Shown: piece by piece, positions 1 through 8,140 of the stretch
How positions within the stretch are numbered: the stretch's first letter is position 1
Layout of the letters: every line of letters begins with the position of its first letter
Assembly (NCBI GenBank): GCA_964396265.1
Contig: CAYNEM010000003.1
Coordinates: forward strand, 96,153-160,152
Direction of reading: 5' to 3'
Length of the DNA stretch: 64,000 nt
Source: EA-27 sp964396265
Lineage (GTDB): Archaea; Thermoplasmatota; Thermoplasmata; RBG-16-68-12; EA-27
Position numbers and translations under genes: made by a program
The notes under the pieces: model-generated
What the model was told of the DNA's origin: nothing
Database searches by the model: none
What the model saw: only the letters and a program-made list of their open reading frames with translations

Positions 1-61
1 TCTCCACGGCACGGTTCTCGCGGCGGAGCGGTTCACGGAGACGATGCGCACAACGCCCTAA
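1..61 (+). CDS. 3' end of an unidentified protein (partial)
   Basis: The second frame is open from the window edge to a TAA at 59-61. Eighteen of its 19 sense codons except one or two end in G or C, as in the clear genes of this window, which is why this frame was chosen over the other two. Only the last 19 residues are present (ending MRTTP), too few to assign a family. It converges with the next gene across 14 nt. Confidence 0.5.
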   Translation, partial: LHGTVLAAERFTETMRTTP

Positions 62-75
62 GGAATCCGCCGGAC

Positions 76-3000
76 TTAGAGCTTCGTCCCGCACATGAAA
101 CATTCCGTGTCCGTGGCGTCGAGGATCGTGCCGCACGACGGGCAGTCGCGCGTCCGGGGCGCGCCCTTGCCCACCGCGGGAGCGCCTGCCGGTGGCGGCG
201 GCATGGGTCTCGCGGGCGGCGCTCGGGTCGGCGGGGTCACGTCGACCTGGTCCGGCGGGACCTCGGGCGGCATCGGCTCCTCCTCCTTCTTCTTGCGCCT
301 CATGAAGGCGAAGAGCAGGGCGAGGATGATCGCGATGATGAGGATCACGAAGAGCCACCAGTAGTCTTCGAAGAAGGTCCTCTGCTGCCCCGCCGAAATC
401 AGGGCGGTCGTCGTGTCCGTGTCCGTGTTCCCGCCCGCGTCACGCACGGTCAGGAGGATGTTGTAGGTGCCGGCCGTCGGGAAGTGGGCGAGGGGATTGT
501 CCCCGTACTCGAACGTCGTCGTCGACCCGTCCGGGTGCGTGATCTCCCACGTCCAGTTCGTGACGGCTCCCAAGGAGCTGCTCCCATCGACCCGGAAGTC
601 GGTCCCGACGGTCCCCGTATAGGGGCCCCCGGCGTCCGCGGTCACCGCGCCCGTGGCGGACGTGGTGAACGTTACGCTGTACGGTGCCGCTAGGGCGTTG
701 CCGGGTGTGGATGCGTCCTGGGCGGCCGTGGAGACGCTGAGTGTGTACTGCGTGTTCGTCTGGAGCGCTTGCGCGTGGGTCACGGTGACGGAGCTCGCAC
801 TCGTCCACGTGAAGACCAGGGTGCCCACGCTCGGCGTGACGCTGATGGACGCCGCGTCCGTGGTTGGGTCCATGGCCTCGCTGAAGATGATCACGAAGGG
901 GGCGGCCACGGCGACGTTCGTCGCGGCCTCGGCGGGGACGGAGCTGGTCACCGTCGGGGGCGTCGAGTCGATGGAGAAGACGACGGAGTCGACCCCGTTC
1001 AGGCCTGTGGAGTCTTGGGCCGTGACCTGGATCTGGGCGTTCGTCACATCCGCGAACGGCACCACAAATACGACGCTGTGGAGTGAGCCGTCCGCCGCAC
1101 GCGAGACCTGGTTGATCACCGACGCCGAGGGGGAGGTCCAGTTGACCCAGACATAGACGTTCGCATCCGTGTCCGTCACCGTGAACTGGATCGTCTGCGA
1201 GGAAGCGCCGGAGTACAATTCGCCCCCGGTCGGCGCGCTGATCGTGACCGTGGGCGCGCATTCTGTGTTGAACGTCCAGATGTGCGCCGCCGCGATGAGG
1301 ACGCCTGGGTCAGAGAGGTCTTTCGCGGCCGCGGGGACCGTCGCCGTGTACGCCGTGCACGTCAGGAGCGCGCTGTGGCTCACCTGCAACGTGTCCGAAG
1401 CGGTCCATATGAAGACGATGCCCGACGCGCCGGGTAGAGTAAACGTTGTCTGCACGCTCGCCTGGTCCATCGCTTCGCTGAACAGGATGATGATCGGGTC
1501 GCCGACGCCCACGTCAATGGCGCCGGGCCCGGGGAGCGTCGAGATGACCGAGGGGGCCGTGCAGTCGATCGTGAAGTCCGCTGCACTCGTGTCCTGGCTC
1601 GTCAACACCCCGTCCGACACGGTCGCGCGGACGCGCGCGATCGCCGACGAGGGGCACGGGACGGTCCAGGAGAAGAAGTTCGAGCCCTGGGGCCGCGACA
1701 GGGAGGCGGTGATCACGATCCAGCCTGCCCCAATGTTGTACTCCAAGGTGACCAAGAGGTTCCCGGCCGTGTCGGCGTCGGACATCGTCCACAGGATGTT
1801 GTGCGGGCTGCCGCCGGACCACACTTCCCCGCCGTCGGGGTCCGTGAGGTCCACGGTGGGCGCGAACGCCGCGATGCCGGTGGTGAAGGAGAAGGTCCGC
1901 GGGCAGGCCGCAAGGAGGTTGCCCGTGTCCGAGTCGTCTTTGGCGGCACAGCTGATCGTGACCGTGTACAACGTGCTGCCCACGAGCGCGCCGGTCGGGT
2001 CGACCGTGACGACGTTGGACGGGCCCCAGGTCGTGGTGAAGGCCACGAGGGGGAAGAACGAGATCGCACCGTCGGTCGCGAGCGGGTTCATTCCCTCGCT
2101 GAACGTGAGGGTGACGTCCGTGTTGACGTTCACGCTCGTCTGCGTGTCCGGTGGGACGGTGCTCGTCAGGGTGGGGCGCGCGCAATCGATGCTGAACAGG
2201 TTGGAGAAGGACTCCGCATTCATGCCGCCCGAGTCAAAGACCTGGATTCGGATCATGGCAGTGTTCGTGGCGTTGACGCAGTTCACGGTCCACGGCTGGC
2301 TCGGCGGGGGCGAGTTCGCGAACGAGCCACCGGGAAGCGCGAAGGGGAAAGTGGAGCCGCTGTTGATTGAGAGAGAAAGCGCGACCGTAAGGCTGGAGTC
2401 TTCCAGGTCGGACTGGTTCCAGAAGATCGTGTGCAGCGTGTTCCCGGTCCAGTCCTCGCCGCCGGACGGGGTGGTCAGGACCACGGACGGGGCGGTATTG
2501 GTGCCGCCAGGTCGGCCGGTCTCGCCCTGAATCCCAAAGTCCACGGAATTGTTGTTCGTGTCCTGGCAGAAGTCCCCACCGATGCGCCGGATCTCCTGGC
2601 CGAATGCCGGAGCGAGTGCGTCGGTCATGATCGTGTTGACGGGTTCGACGAACGTCGGGCTGAAGGAACCGTTGTACTCGACGCGGTCCACGATGATGTC
2701 GGAGCCCTGGAAGGCAGGTCCGCCGGGGTTGTTCCATACGAGCTTGAGGGCATCGCCCGTGTTGACAAGCGTTGTGGGCGCCCAGGACGTGAGGTTCACG
2801 TAGAGGATGCCGCCAAAGGGACCGATTGCGCCACTGATCGCATGGGTGGGGCCGTTGAAGGCGCCCGGCACGGGTTTCTCCAGATAGTACACAGAGGCAT
2901 CGCTGATTGCAACCGCGGTCGGGTTGCATAGATAGAGGTACTGGGTCAGCCCGTCCGCGGGCTGCGTCGTGATCCGCCCGATCTTGGGCAACCCCGGCTG

Positions 3001-3453
3001 GTTTGCTGCCGCCGCGAGCGTCAGGTCGAGGTTCTCGCTCTGCCCGGTCGTCGGGACGCCCCAGAAGTCCTTGGCGGTGAACACTTGCTGGGGATTCAGC
3101 GCCTTATAGGTCGTGAAGTCCCCGGCGACGTACATGATCTCGTCGCTGATGTCGCCGCCTGTCTTGATCGTCGGGGTGTTGTCCGTCGAGATGTCCGTCT
3201 GGTTGTCCCCGAACACGTCCATGTCGTAGTTCCCAGATGCGGTATAGACGGACGTACCGTTGCTGTAGTCGACGCCGTCGACCCAGGCGGTGATCCGCGT
3301 GCCCGAGGGCAGCGGGGTGCTCGTCGAGTCCCTGGCTATTCCGAAGAAGTTGTGGGGCTGCGGCGGCGCTGCTTCCACGGACGGGAAACCCACGAACGCG
3401 ACCCCTATCAAACTGACGATGACGGCCACAGCGGCAATAGCACGAGTATGCAC
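76..3453 (-). CDS. Large membrane-anchored Ig-domain surface protein with C-terminal zinc ribbon
   Basis: A 1125-residue cell-surface protein of unknown ligand. A signal peptide covers about residues 1-28. An N-terminal beta domain (motif GTRITAWVDG) and a lamin-tail-like segment follow. Then come three alternating pairs of Ig-like domains: one type begins with P-x-GGE-x-W/Y, the other is an SbsA/Big_5 type with TFSEGMNP, LFSEAMDQ and IFSEAMDP. A PKD-like domain, one membrane helix (WWLFVILIIAIILALLF) and basic residues follow. The tail is Pro-rich and ends in a CPSC...CFMC zinc ribbon that should lie in the cytoplasm. The frame opens at TTG 3492, but a strong Shine-Dalgarno (GGGGAGGAGA) sits 6-7 nt before GTG 3453, which I take as the start. 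It is divergent from ftcD and shares its TATA region. A surface or adhesion role is inference. Confidence 0.85.
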   Translation of the reverse strand: MHTRAIAAVAVIVSLIGVAFVGFPSVEAAPPQPHNFFGIARDSTSTPLPSGTRITAWVDGVDYSNGTSVYTASGNYDMDVFGDNQTDISTDNTPTIKTGGDISDEIMYVAGDFTTYKALNPQQVFTAKDFWGVPTTGQSENLDLTLAAAANQPGLPKIGRITTQPADGLTQYLYLCNPTAVAISDASVYYLEKPVPGAFNGPTHAISGAIGPFGGILYVNLTSWAPTTLVNTGDALKLVWNNPGGPAFQGSDIIVDRVEYNGSFSPTFVEPVNTIMTDALAPAFGQEIRRIGGDFCQDTNNNSVDFGIQGETGRPGGTNTAPSVVLTTPSGGEDWTGNTLHTIFWNQSDLEDSSLTVALSLSINSGSTFPFALPGGSFANSPPPSQPWTVNCVNATNTAMIRIQVFDSGGMNAESFSNLFSIDCARPTLTSTVPPDTQTSVNVNTDVTLTFSEGMNPLATDGAISFFPLVAFTTTWGPSNVVTVDPTGALVGSTLYTVTISCAAKDDSDTGNLLAACPRTFSFTTGIAAFAPTVDLTDPDGGEVWSGGSPHNILWTMSDADTAGNLLVTLEYNIGAGWIVITASLSRPQGSNFFSWTVPCPSSAIARVRATVSDGVLTSQDTSAADFTIDCTAPSVISTLPGPGAIDVGVGDPIIILFSEAMDQASVQTTFTLPGASGIVFIWTASDTLQVSHSALLTCTAYTATVPAAAKDLSDPGVLIAAAHIWTFNTECAPTVTISAPTGGELYSGASSQTIQFTVTDTDANVYVWVNWTSPSASVINQVSRAADGSLHSVVFVVPFADVTNAQIQVTAQDSTGLNGVDSVVFSIDSTPPTVTSSVPAEAATNVAVAAPFVIIFSEAMDPTTDAASISVTPSVGTLVFTWTSASSVTVTHAQALQTNTQYTLSVSTAAQDASTPGNALAAPYSVTFTTSATGAVTADAGGPYTGTVGTDFRVDGSSSLGAVTNWTWEITHPDGSTTTFEYGDNPLAHFPTAGTYNILLTVRDAGGNTDTDTTTALISAGQQRTFFEDYWWLFVILIIAIILALLFAFMRRKKKEEEPMPPEVPPDQVDVTPPTRAPPARPMPPPPAGAPAVGKGAPRTRDCPSCGTILDATDTECFMCGTKL

Positions 3454-3502
3454 CGAGAATCTCCTCCCCTCAGGCCCCAGTATCGCGCGCAAGGGACCGT
3501 CG

Positions 3503-3510
3503 ATATAAAA
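3503..3510. promoter_or_regulatory. Shared divergent TATA box (Ig protein / ftcD)
   Basis: ATATAAAA on the plus strand, TTTTATAT on the minus strand. Its centre is about 30 nt from the ftcD ATG (3537), giving a nearly leaderless transcript. On the minus strand the predicted start would leave a leader of about 28 nt carrying the Shine-Dalgarno of the gene at 76-3453. One near-symmetric box could serve both directions. Confidence 0.6.
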
Positions 3511-3536
3511 GCGTTTTCCCCTAGCGACAGCCTCTT

Positions 3537-4460
3537 ATGGGTCAATCCGGTCTTCGGCCGGTGCGCCGAATCGTCGAGTGCGTCCCGAACTTCTCGGAGG
3601 GCAGGCGGCGGGAGGTGGTCGACGCGATCGCGGACGCGGCGCGCGGGGTGGCCGGCGTCGCCGTCCTCGACGTGGAGTTGGACCCGAACCACAACCGCAG
3701 CGTCGTCACGTTCGTCGGCCCGCCGGAGGCCGTCGGAGAGGCTGCGTTCTGCACCGCCAAAAAGGCCGTCGAACTCATCGACATGAACGTGCACCGCGGG
3801 GAGCATCCGCGCATCGGAGCGCTCGACGTGCTCCCCTTCATCCCGATCTCGGGCGTGACTATGGAGGATTGCGTGCTCCTCGCGCGCGAGACGGGACAGA
3901 GGATCGCCGACGAGCTCGGCGTCCCTGTGTACCTCTACGAGAGTGCCGCCATGCGGCCAGAACGCAAGGCGCTCCCGGACCTCCGCAAGGGGGAATATGA
4001 AGGCCTGCGCGAGGAGATCCGCGCGAACCCGGAACGTGCGCCGGATTTCGGGAGGCCGGAACTCCATCCGACCGCGGGCGCGTCGGTTGTTGGGGCCCGT
4101 CCGCCCCTCCTCGCGTACAACGTGAACCTCGGGACCACGGACGTGAAGGTCGCGAAGCGCATCGCGAAGCTCGTGCGCGAGAAGGATGGCGGTCTCCCGG
4201 CCGTGCGGGCGCTCGGCTTCGAGCTCAAGGACCGAGGGCTCGTCCAGGTGAGCATGAACCTCGTGAACTACAAGGTCACGTCCATGGAAGCGGCGTTCGA
4301 CGCGGTCTGCGCGCACGCCGCCACGATCGGTGTGCCCGTGGTCGCCTCCGAGATCGTCGGGCTCGTTCCGAAAGATTCGCTACCGCCAAATCCGGTCGCA
4401 CGCCTTCGGCTCGAGAACTTCCGCTCGGACCAGATCCTCGAGAATCGACTCGGAGCCTAG
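3537..4460 (+). CDS. ftcD: Glutamate formiminotransferase (FTCD N-terminal type)
   Basis: A 307-residue protein matching the formiminotransferase half of FTCD: it opens with RIVECVPNFSEGRR, the conserved ECVPNFSEGR signature, and contains MNVHRGEHPRIGALDVLPF, the conserved stretch around the catalytic His. The family transfers the formimino group from formiminoglutamate to tetrahydrofolate, the last carbon step of histidine degradation (EC 2.1.2.5). The length fits a stand-alone transferase; the cyclodeaminase is a separate gene 61 nt downstream. The ATG at 3537 lies about 30 nt after a TATA box with no Shine-Dalgarno, so a near-leaderless start is likely. With hutU nearby it forms the tetrahydrofolate-linked branch of histidine catabolism. 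No histidine ammonia-lyase or imidazolonepropionase is in the window. Confidence 0.93.
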   Translation: MGQSGLRPVRRIVECVPNFSEGRRREVVDAIADAARGVAGVAVLDVELDPNHNRSVVTFVGPPEAVGEAAFCTAKKAVELIDMNVHRGEHPRIGALDVLPFIPISGVTMEDCVLLARETGQRIADELGVPVYLYESAAMRPERKALPDLRKGEYEGLREEIRANPERAPDFGRPELHPTAGASVVGARPPLLAYNVNLGTTDVKVAKRIAKLVREKDGGLPAVRALGFELKDRGLVQVSMNLVNYKVTSMEAAFDAVCAHAATIGVPVVASEIVGLVPKDSLPPNPVARLRLENFRSDQILENRLGA

Positions 4461-4521
4461 CGTCGCTCCGCAAATATCCGGAGAACGCATTCACGACGGA
4501 ACGTATTTCCGAGGCTGCGCT

Positions 4522-5151
4522 GTGCCGCCGCGTGTGACCGAATCCTTGGCGGCCTTGCTCGAACGGATCGCGGAGTCGACGCCCACGCCCGGTGGCGGGA
4601 CGGCGTCGGCGATCTGCGGCGCGTTGAGCGCGGCCCTCTCGCGGATGGTCGCGAACCTCGCGGTGGGGAAGCAGGGGTACGAGGCCGTGCAATCCGAGCT
4701 ACCCACGATAGAAGCCCGCGGCAAGGCGCTCCAGGCGCGATTCCTCGTCCTGGCCGAAGAGGACGCGGCCGCGTACGACGGCGTCGTGGCGGCGATGGCC
4801 CTCCCGAAGGGGAACGACGGCGATCGGGCGACGCGGAAGGACGCGATGCAGGATGCCTACAAGGCCGCGACCGAGGTCCCCCTGGAGACGATCCGCGCGA
4901 CCCTCGAGGCCCTGGAGCTCGCGAAGCTGGCGGCGGAGAAGGGGAACCGGAACGCGATCACGGACGCGGGCGTCGCCGCTCTCCTCGCGCAGGCGGGGAT
5001 GATCGGGGCGAGCCTGAACGTGCGCATCAACTTGGCGGCGATTGCGGACGAGGCGTGGCGGGACCAGGCCGAGGCAGACCTCAAGGCGCTCCTTGCGCAA
5101 GGCGGGCGTCTCGCGCAGGCGGTGGACGCGATGGTGGAGTCCCGCATCTAG
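4522..5151 (+). CDS. Formimidoyltetrahydrofolate cyclodeaminase / methenyl-THF cyclohydrolase (FTCD_C/FchA)
   Basis: A 209-residue all-helical protein of the FTCD C-terminal family. The signature TPTPGGGTASAICGALSAAL near the N-terminus and the later block NAITDAGVAALLAQAG with NVRINLAAI are characteristic. The family converts 5-formimino-THF to 5,10-methenyl-THF with release of ammonia (EC 4.3.1.4), continuing the reaction of the adjacent formiminotransferase. The frame is open from 4330, inside ftcD, but that extension is unrelated to the family. GTG 4522 is chosen because the family begins just before the helix TESLAALLERIA and an AAATATCC box lies about 48 nt upstream; GTG 4534 is also possible. 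FchA-type cyclohydrolases share this fold, so the exact reaction is inferred from context. Confidence 0.88.
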   Translation: MPPRVTESLAALLERIAESTPTPGGGTASAICGALSAALSRMVANLAVGKQGYEAVQSELPTIEARGKALQARFLVLAEEDAAAYDGVVAAMALPKGNDGDRATRKDAMQDAYKAATEVPLETIRATLEALELAKLAAEKGNRNAITDAGVAALLAQAGMIGASLNVRINLAAIADEAWRDQAEADLKALLAQGGRLAQAVDAMVESRI

Positions 5152-5197
5152 GCTTTCACGACCGCGGCGACGAAAGTTGCATGTACGGCGAAGGCCT

Positions 5198-5647
5198 ATG
5201 CACGACACGCTGATGGCAGAACGAAAGCGGATGGGAGAAGTCTACGCGGACGCGACGTTCCGAGGCCCGAAGGGCCGAGAGGCCAGGCTCCGCCTCCTGG
5301 TGGACACAGGTTCGACGTACACGTGCATCCCGGGTCCCCTCGCGAAAGTCCTCGGGGTCCGATCCGTGGGCGTCGTCCACCTCGAACTCGCCGACGGGCG
5401 GTCGGTGCCCCGTGCGATCGGAGACGTAGACATCGAGATCATGGGACGACGCGCGCCACGGCGCATCGTCTTCGGGCGTCGAGGCGACTCGAGTCAGATC
5501 GGCGTTGACACCCTCCACGGCCTCCTCCTCGACGTCGAACCGACCACCCACCGGTTGCGCCGACGGACCACAGCCCTTGCAGTCAGCCCCCGGGCGACGC
5601 GCTTGAGCATGAGACGCGGGCGCCGCCGCGCGACGACGGTCTCCTGA
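5198..5647 (+). CDS. Retropepsin-like aspartic protease
   Basis: A 149-residue protein with the clan AA (retropepsin-like) signature: LLVDTGSTYTCIP, the catalytic D-T-G at residues 36-38, followed by a flap region and a second hydrophobic motif QIGVDTLHGLLLDVEP. These small archaeal proteins carry one catalytic triad half and are expected to act as homodimers. Their substrates are unknown. ATG 5198 is used; in-frame ATGs at 5213 and 5231 are alternatives, since the core fold begins at about residue 12. The last 30 residues are strongly basic and have no counterpart in the usual fold; they may be a true tail or readthrough into spacer. There is no signal peptide, so it is probably cytoplasmic. 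Its place between histidine genes seems accidental. Confidence 0.8.
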   Translation: MHDTLMAERKRMGEVYADATFRGPKGREARLRLLVDTGSTYTCIPGPLAKVLGVRSVGVVHLELADGRSVPRAIGDVDIEIMGRRAPRRIVFGRRGDSSQIGVDTLHGLLLDVEPTTHRLRRRTTALAVSPRATRLSMRRGRRRATTVS

Positions 5648-5757
5648 GGTCCCGCCACCCAATTGCCGCGGCATTGCCCAGGAGGGCCACCAGAGGCGAC
5701 GATGGCCGTTCTTGAACCCAACTCCGTTCCGATGTCGCTCCGGCACTCGCGAATGAG

Positions 5758-5952
5758 AAACCCTTTGGGGGGAAGGACCGATGCAGCGGCCGTGGAGCGA
5801 ATCGCTGCAGCTCGCGGCACAAGGCTTCGCTGCAAGGGTTGGCGGCAGGAAGCCATCCTCCGGATGCTGGAGAACAACCTCGAGAACGCGGAGAGGCCCG
5901 ACGAACCGATCGTCTACGGCGGCACCGGGAAGGCCGCCAGAAACTGGGACGC
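5758..5952 (+). repeat. Upstream copy of a direct repeat of the hutU 5' end
   Basis: This 195-bp stretch matches 6465-6660 from a shared AAACCCTTT, 23 nt before the start codon, through the codons for W-D. Over the coding part (5792-5952 against 6500-6660) I count 28 mismatches in 161 positions, about 83% identity, and only about 5 codons change the residue. The pair encloses the toxin-antitoxin genes. Confidence 0.85.
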
Positions 5953-5965
5953 TGCACCGAGCTAG
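5781..5965 (+). pseudogene. Truncated, frameshifted copy of the urocanase 5' end
   Basis: Reading from 5792 gives VERIAAARGTRLRCKGWRQE and onward through LENNLENAE and IVYGGTGKAA, nearly the same as the N-terminus of the intact hutU at 6488. Homology stops after N-W-D and a stop follows at 5963-5965. The ATG at 5781 matches the hutU start codon, but one base is missing between it and the conserved GTG (8 nt here, 9 nt in hutU), so the start is out of frame. The fragment is therefore non-functional. Most differences from hutU are silent, so the two copies seem to have diverged as working genes before this one was cut off. Confidence 0.85.
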
Positions 5966-5998
5966 CAACAGTTATTAGTAGTTATGATGTACTATGAG

Positions 5999-6178
5999 AT
6001 GCCGATGCTGACCACCGTTCCCGTGTCTTCCGAGGTTCGAGATCGACTGAAGCGCCTGGCGTCCAAGGGGGAGACGTACGACGGGCTCCTTCGTCGCCTT
6101 TTAGACGACGCAGAGACCCGACTCCTGTACGAGCGGGAGAAGAGGATCCTGGAATCCGAGGAGTTCACCCCCCTTTGA
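5999..6178 (+). CDS. Antitoxin of a type II toxin-antitoxin pair
   Basis: A 59-residue protein with the short archaeal antitoxin pattern TTVPVSSEVRDRLKRLASKG followed by ETYDGLLRRLL: a ribbon-helix-helix-like N-terminus for DNA binding and dimerisation, then a charged helix likely to bind the toxin. In-frame ATGs lie at 5984, 5987, 5999 and 6005. ATG 5999 is chosen because a TTATTA box at 5972-5977 would place the transcript start there. The toxin start overlaps the antitoxin stop (TTGA), so the two are translationally coupled. The antitoxin probably represses its own promoter and neutralises the toxin. The pair sits between two hutU 5' copies. Confidence 0.8.
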   Translation: MPMLTTVPVSSEVRDRLKRLASKGETYDGLLRRLLDDAETRLLYEREKRILESEEFTPL

Positions 6179-6456
6179 CGAAGCGGAAGGTGCTCCTCTC
6201 GCGGACCGCCTCACGCCAGCTCGAGCGGTTCCCGCTGGACCGCGCACGACGGATACGAGCGAAGCTGGCAGTGCTCGAGGAAGATCCAATCCGTCCGCGT
6301 TCCGGCGCGGACATCCGGCTCCTATGGAGCCACGACGACCCACCGTTGTACCGCTTGCGCATTGGAGAGTATCGAGTCCTCTACTTCATCCTGAACGGCG
6401 AGGTGCGGGTTACGGAAATCGTTCACCGATCCCAGGCTTATCGGGGCCTCGACTGA
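6175..6456 (+). CDS. RelE/ParE-type toxin
   Basis: A 93-residue RelE/ParE superfamily protein. It shows the family order: an N-terminal strand (KVLLSRTASRQLERFP), two helices, then the core strands LWSHDDPPLYRLRIGEYRVLYFI and the end strand VTEIVHRSQAY. The R-x-G-x-Y-R motif with a following Y and the C-terminal H-R-x-x-x-Y are the usual mRNA-interferase elements, so ribosome-dependent mRNA cleavage is the likely activity; gyrase poisoning (ParE) cannot be excluded. The start is a TTG that overlaps the antitoxin stop as TTGA. hutU begins 31 nt downstream, and its promoter repeat starts just after the toxin stop. Confidence 0.85.
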   Translation: MTKRKVLLSRTASRQLERFPLDRARRIRAKLAVLEEDPIRPRSGADIRLLWSHDDPPLYRLRIGEYRVLYFILNGEVRVTEIVHRSQAYRGLD

Positions 6457-6464
6457 AAGCGGGC

Positions 6465-6660
6465 AAACCCTTTATGGGCCCCGGGCGATGGCACCGACCG
6501 TGGAACGGATTCGCGCCGCCCGTGGGACGGGGCTCCGTTGCAAGGGCTGGCGGCAGGAGGCGATTCTCCGCATGCTCGAGAACAACCTCGAGAACGCGGA
6601 GAAGCCCGACGAACTGATCGTCTACGGAGGGACGGGGAAGGCCGCCCGGAGCTGGGACGC
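6465..6660 (+). repeat. Downstream (intact) copy of the hutU 5' direct repeat
   Basis: This is the counterpart of 5758-5952 and includes 23 nt upstream of the hutU start and its first 57 codons. The offset between copies is 707 bp before the one-base deletion and 708 bp after it. Confidence 0.85.
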
Positions 6661-8140
6661 CTTCCACCGGATCGTAAAGGCGCTGAAAGAGCTGGAGAAC
6701 GACGAGACCCTGCTCGTGCAGTCCGGAAAGCCGGCGGCGGTCTTCCAGACCACCGCCAACGCCCCACGCGTGCTCATCGCGAACGCGAACCTCGTCCCCC
6801 GATGGTCCACCTGGGAGAAGTTCCACGAGCTCGAGAAGCTCGGCCTCACCATGTACGGGCAGATGACCGCCGGAGGCTGGTCGTACATCGGCACGCAGGG
6901 GATTCTCCAGGGGACGTACGAGACGTTCGCGGAGTGCGCGCGACAGCGATTCGCCGGCTCCCTGAAGGGGCGGCTCGTGCTCACCGGCGGCCTCGGGGGC
7001 ATGGGGGGCGCGCTGCCGCTGGCGGTCAAGATGAATGGGGGCGTGTGCATCGCGGTCGAGGTCGACGAAAGGAGGATCAAGCGCCGCCTCGAATCGAAGT
7101 ACGTGGACCGATACGTCCGGACGATCGACGAAGCGCTCGCGATCGCGCAGAACGCGAAGACGGAAGGACGCGCGGAGACGGTCGGGCTCCTCGGGAACTG
7201 CGCGGAAGCTCTGCCCGCGATCCTTTCGAAGCGCGTCGTCCCGGACATCGTGACGGACCAGACGAGCGCGCACGATCCCATCGGCGGCTACATCCCGCGC
7301 GGGCTTTCCGTCTCGGACGCGGACGCGCTGCGTGCGTCGGACCCGCGGGCGTACAAGCGGCGCTCGCTCGAGTCGATCGGGATCCACGTGCGGGCGATGC
7401 TCGCGTACATGAAACGGGGCTCCGTCGTCTTCGAGTACGGGAACGGCATCCGGGCGCAGGCCGTCGAGGCGGGCGTGGAGGACGCGTTCGCGATCAAAGG
7501 ATTCGTTCCCCTGTTCCTCCGCCCGATGTTCGCGCAGGGGCGGGGCCCCTTCCGCTGGGTCGCGGTCACCGGTGACCCCGAGGACATCCTGAAGACGGAC
7601 AGGGTCGTGATGAAGGAGTTCAAGGACGACGAGCGCCTCGTGAACTGGATCAAGATGGCGGAGACGCACGTGCCGTGGGAGGGCCTCCCCGCGAGGGTGT
7701 GCTGGCTCGGGTACGGGGAGCGCGCGTGGTTCGGGAAGATCATCAACAAGATGGTCGGGGACAAGAGGCTCAGCGGGCCGATCGTGATCACGCGGGACCA
7801 CCTCGACGCCGGCAGCGTGGCCTCGCCCTATCGGGAGACGGAGGGCATGAAGGACGGGTCGGACGCGATCGCGGACTGGCCGATCCTGAACGCGCTCCTG
7901 AACACCGCCGCGGGCGCGGACCTGATCGCCGTGCACAACGGGGGCGGCGTCGGCATCGGACTTTCCACGCACGCGGGCGCCCTCGTCGTCTGCGACGGCA
8001 CGAAGGCCGCGGGCGCGCGGATCGAGCGCGTGCTGACGACGGACCCGGGCCTCGGGGTCGTGCGCCACGCGGACGCGGGGTACGAGGACGCCGTTTTGTT
8101 CGCGAAGCGTGCGGGCATCCGGATGCCAAGCCTGGAGTGA
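6488..8140 (+). CDS. hutU: Urocanate hydratase (urocanase)
   Basis: A 550-residue urocanase of normal family length. It hydrates urocanate to imidazolone propionate (EC 4.2.1.49), the second step of histidine degradation, using a tightly bound NAD+ as electrophile. The N-terminus has the typical GWRQEAILRML and YGGTGKAAR motifs; the Rossmann segment is GGLGGMGGALPLAVKMNGG near residues 160-180. The conserved Cys in LPARVCWLGYGER is residue 405, matching the essential Cys410 of the Pseudomonas enzyme. Translation from ATG 6488 begins exactly as the duplicated upstream fragment does. The stop overlaps the Nudix GTG (GTGA), suggesting co-transcription. With ftcD and the cyclodeaminase at 3537-5151 it forms a dispersed hut set. 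Confidence 0.97.
   Translation: MAPTVERIRAARGTGLRCKGWRQEAILRMLENNLENAEKPDELIVYGGTGKAARSWDAFHRIVKALKELENDETLLVQSGKPAAVFQTTANAPRVLIANANLVPRWSTWEKFHELEKLGLTMYGQMTAGGWSYIGTQGILQGTYETFAECARQRFAGSLKGRLVLTGGLGGMGGALPLAVKMNGGVCIAVEVDERRIKRRLESKYVDRYVRTIDEALAIAQNAKTEGRAETVGLLGNCAEALPAILSKRVVPDIVTDQTSAHDPIGGYIPRGLSVSDADALRASDPRAYKRRSLESIGIHVRAMLAYMKRGSVVFEYGNGIRAQAVEAGVEDAFAIKGFVPLFLRPMFAQGRGPFRWVAVTGDPEDILKTDRVVMKEFKDDERLVNWIKMAETHVPWEGLPARVCWLGYGERAWFGKIINKMVGDKRLSGPIVITRDHLDAGSVASPYRETEGMKDGSDAIADWPILNALLNTAAGADLIAVHNGGGVGIGLSTHAGALVVCDGTKAAGARIERVLTTDPGLGVVRHADAGYEDAVLFAKRAGIRMPSLE

Noticed and set aside
5648..6487. Insertion sequence or transposon at the hutU duplication
   Set aside because: No transposase, terminal inverted repeats or short target duplications; only the TA pair and the hutU 5' copies are present.
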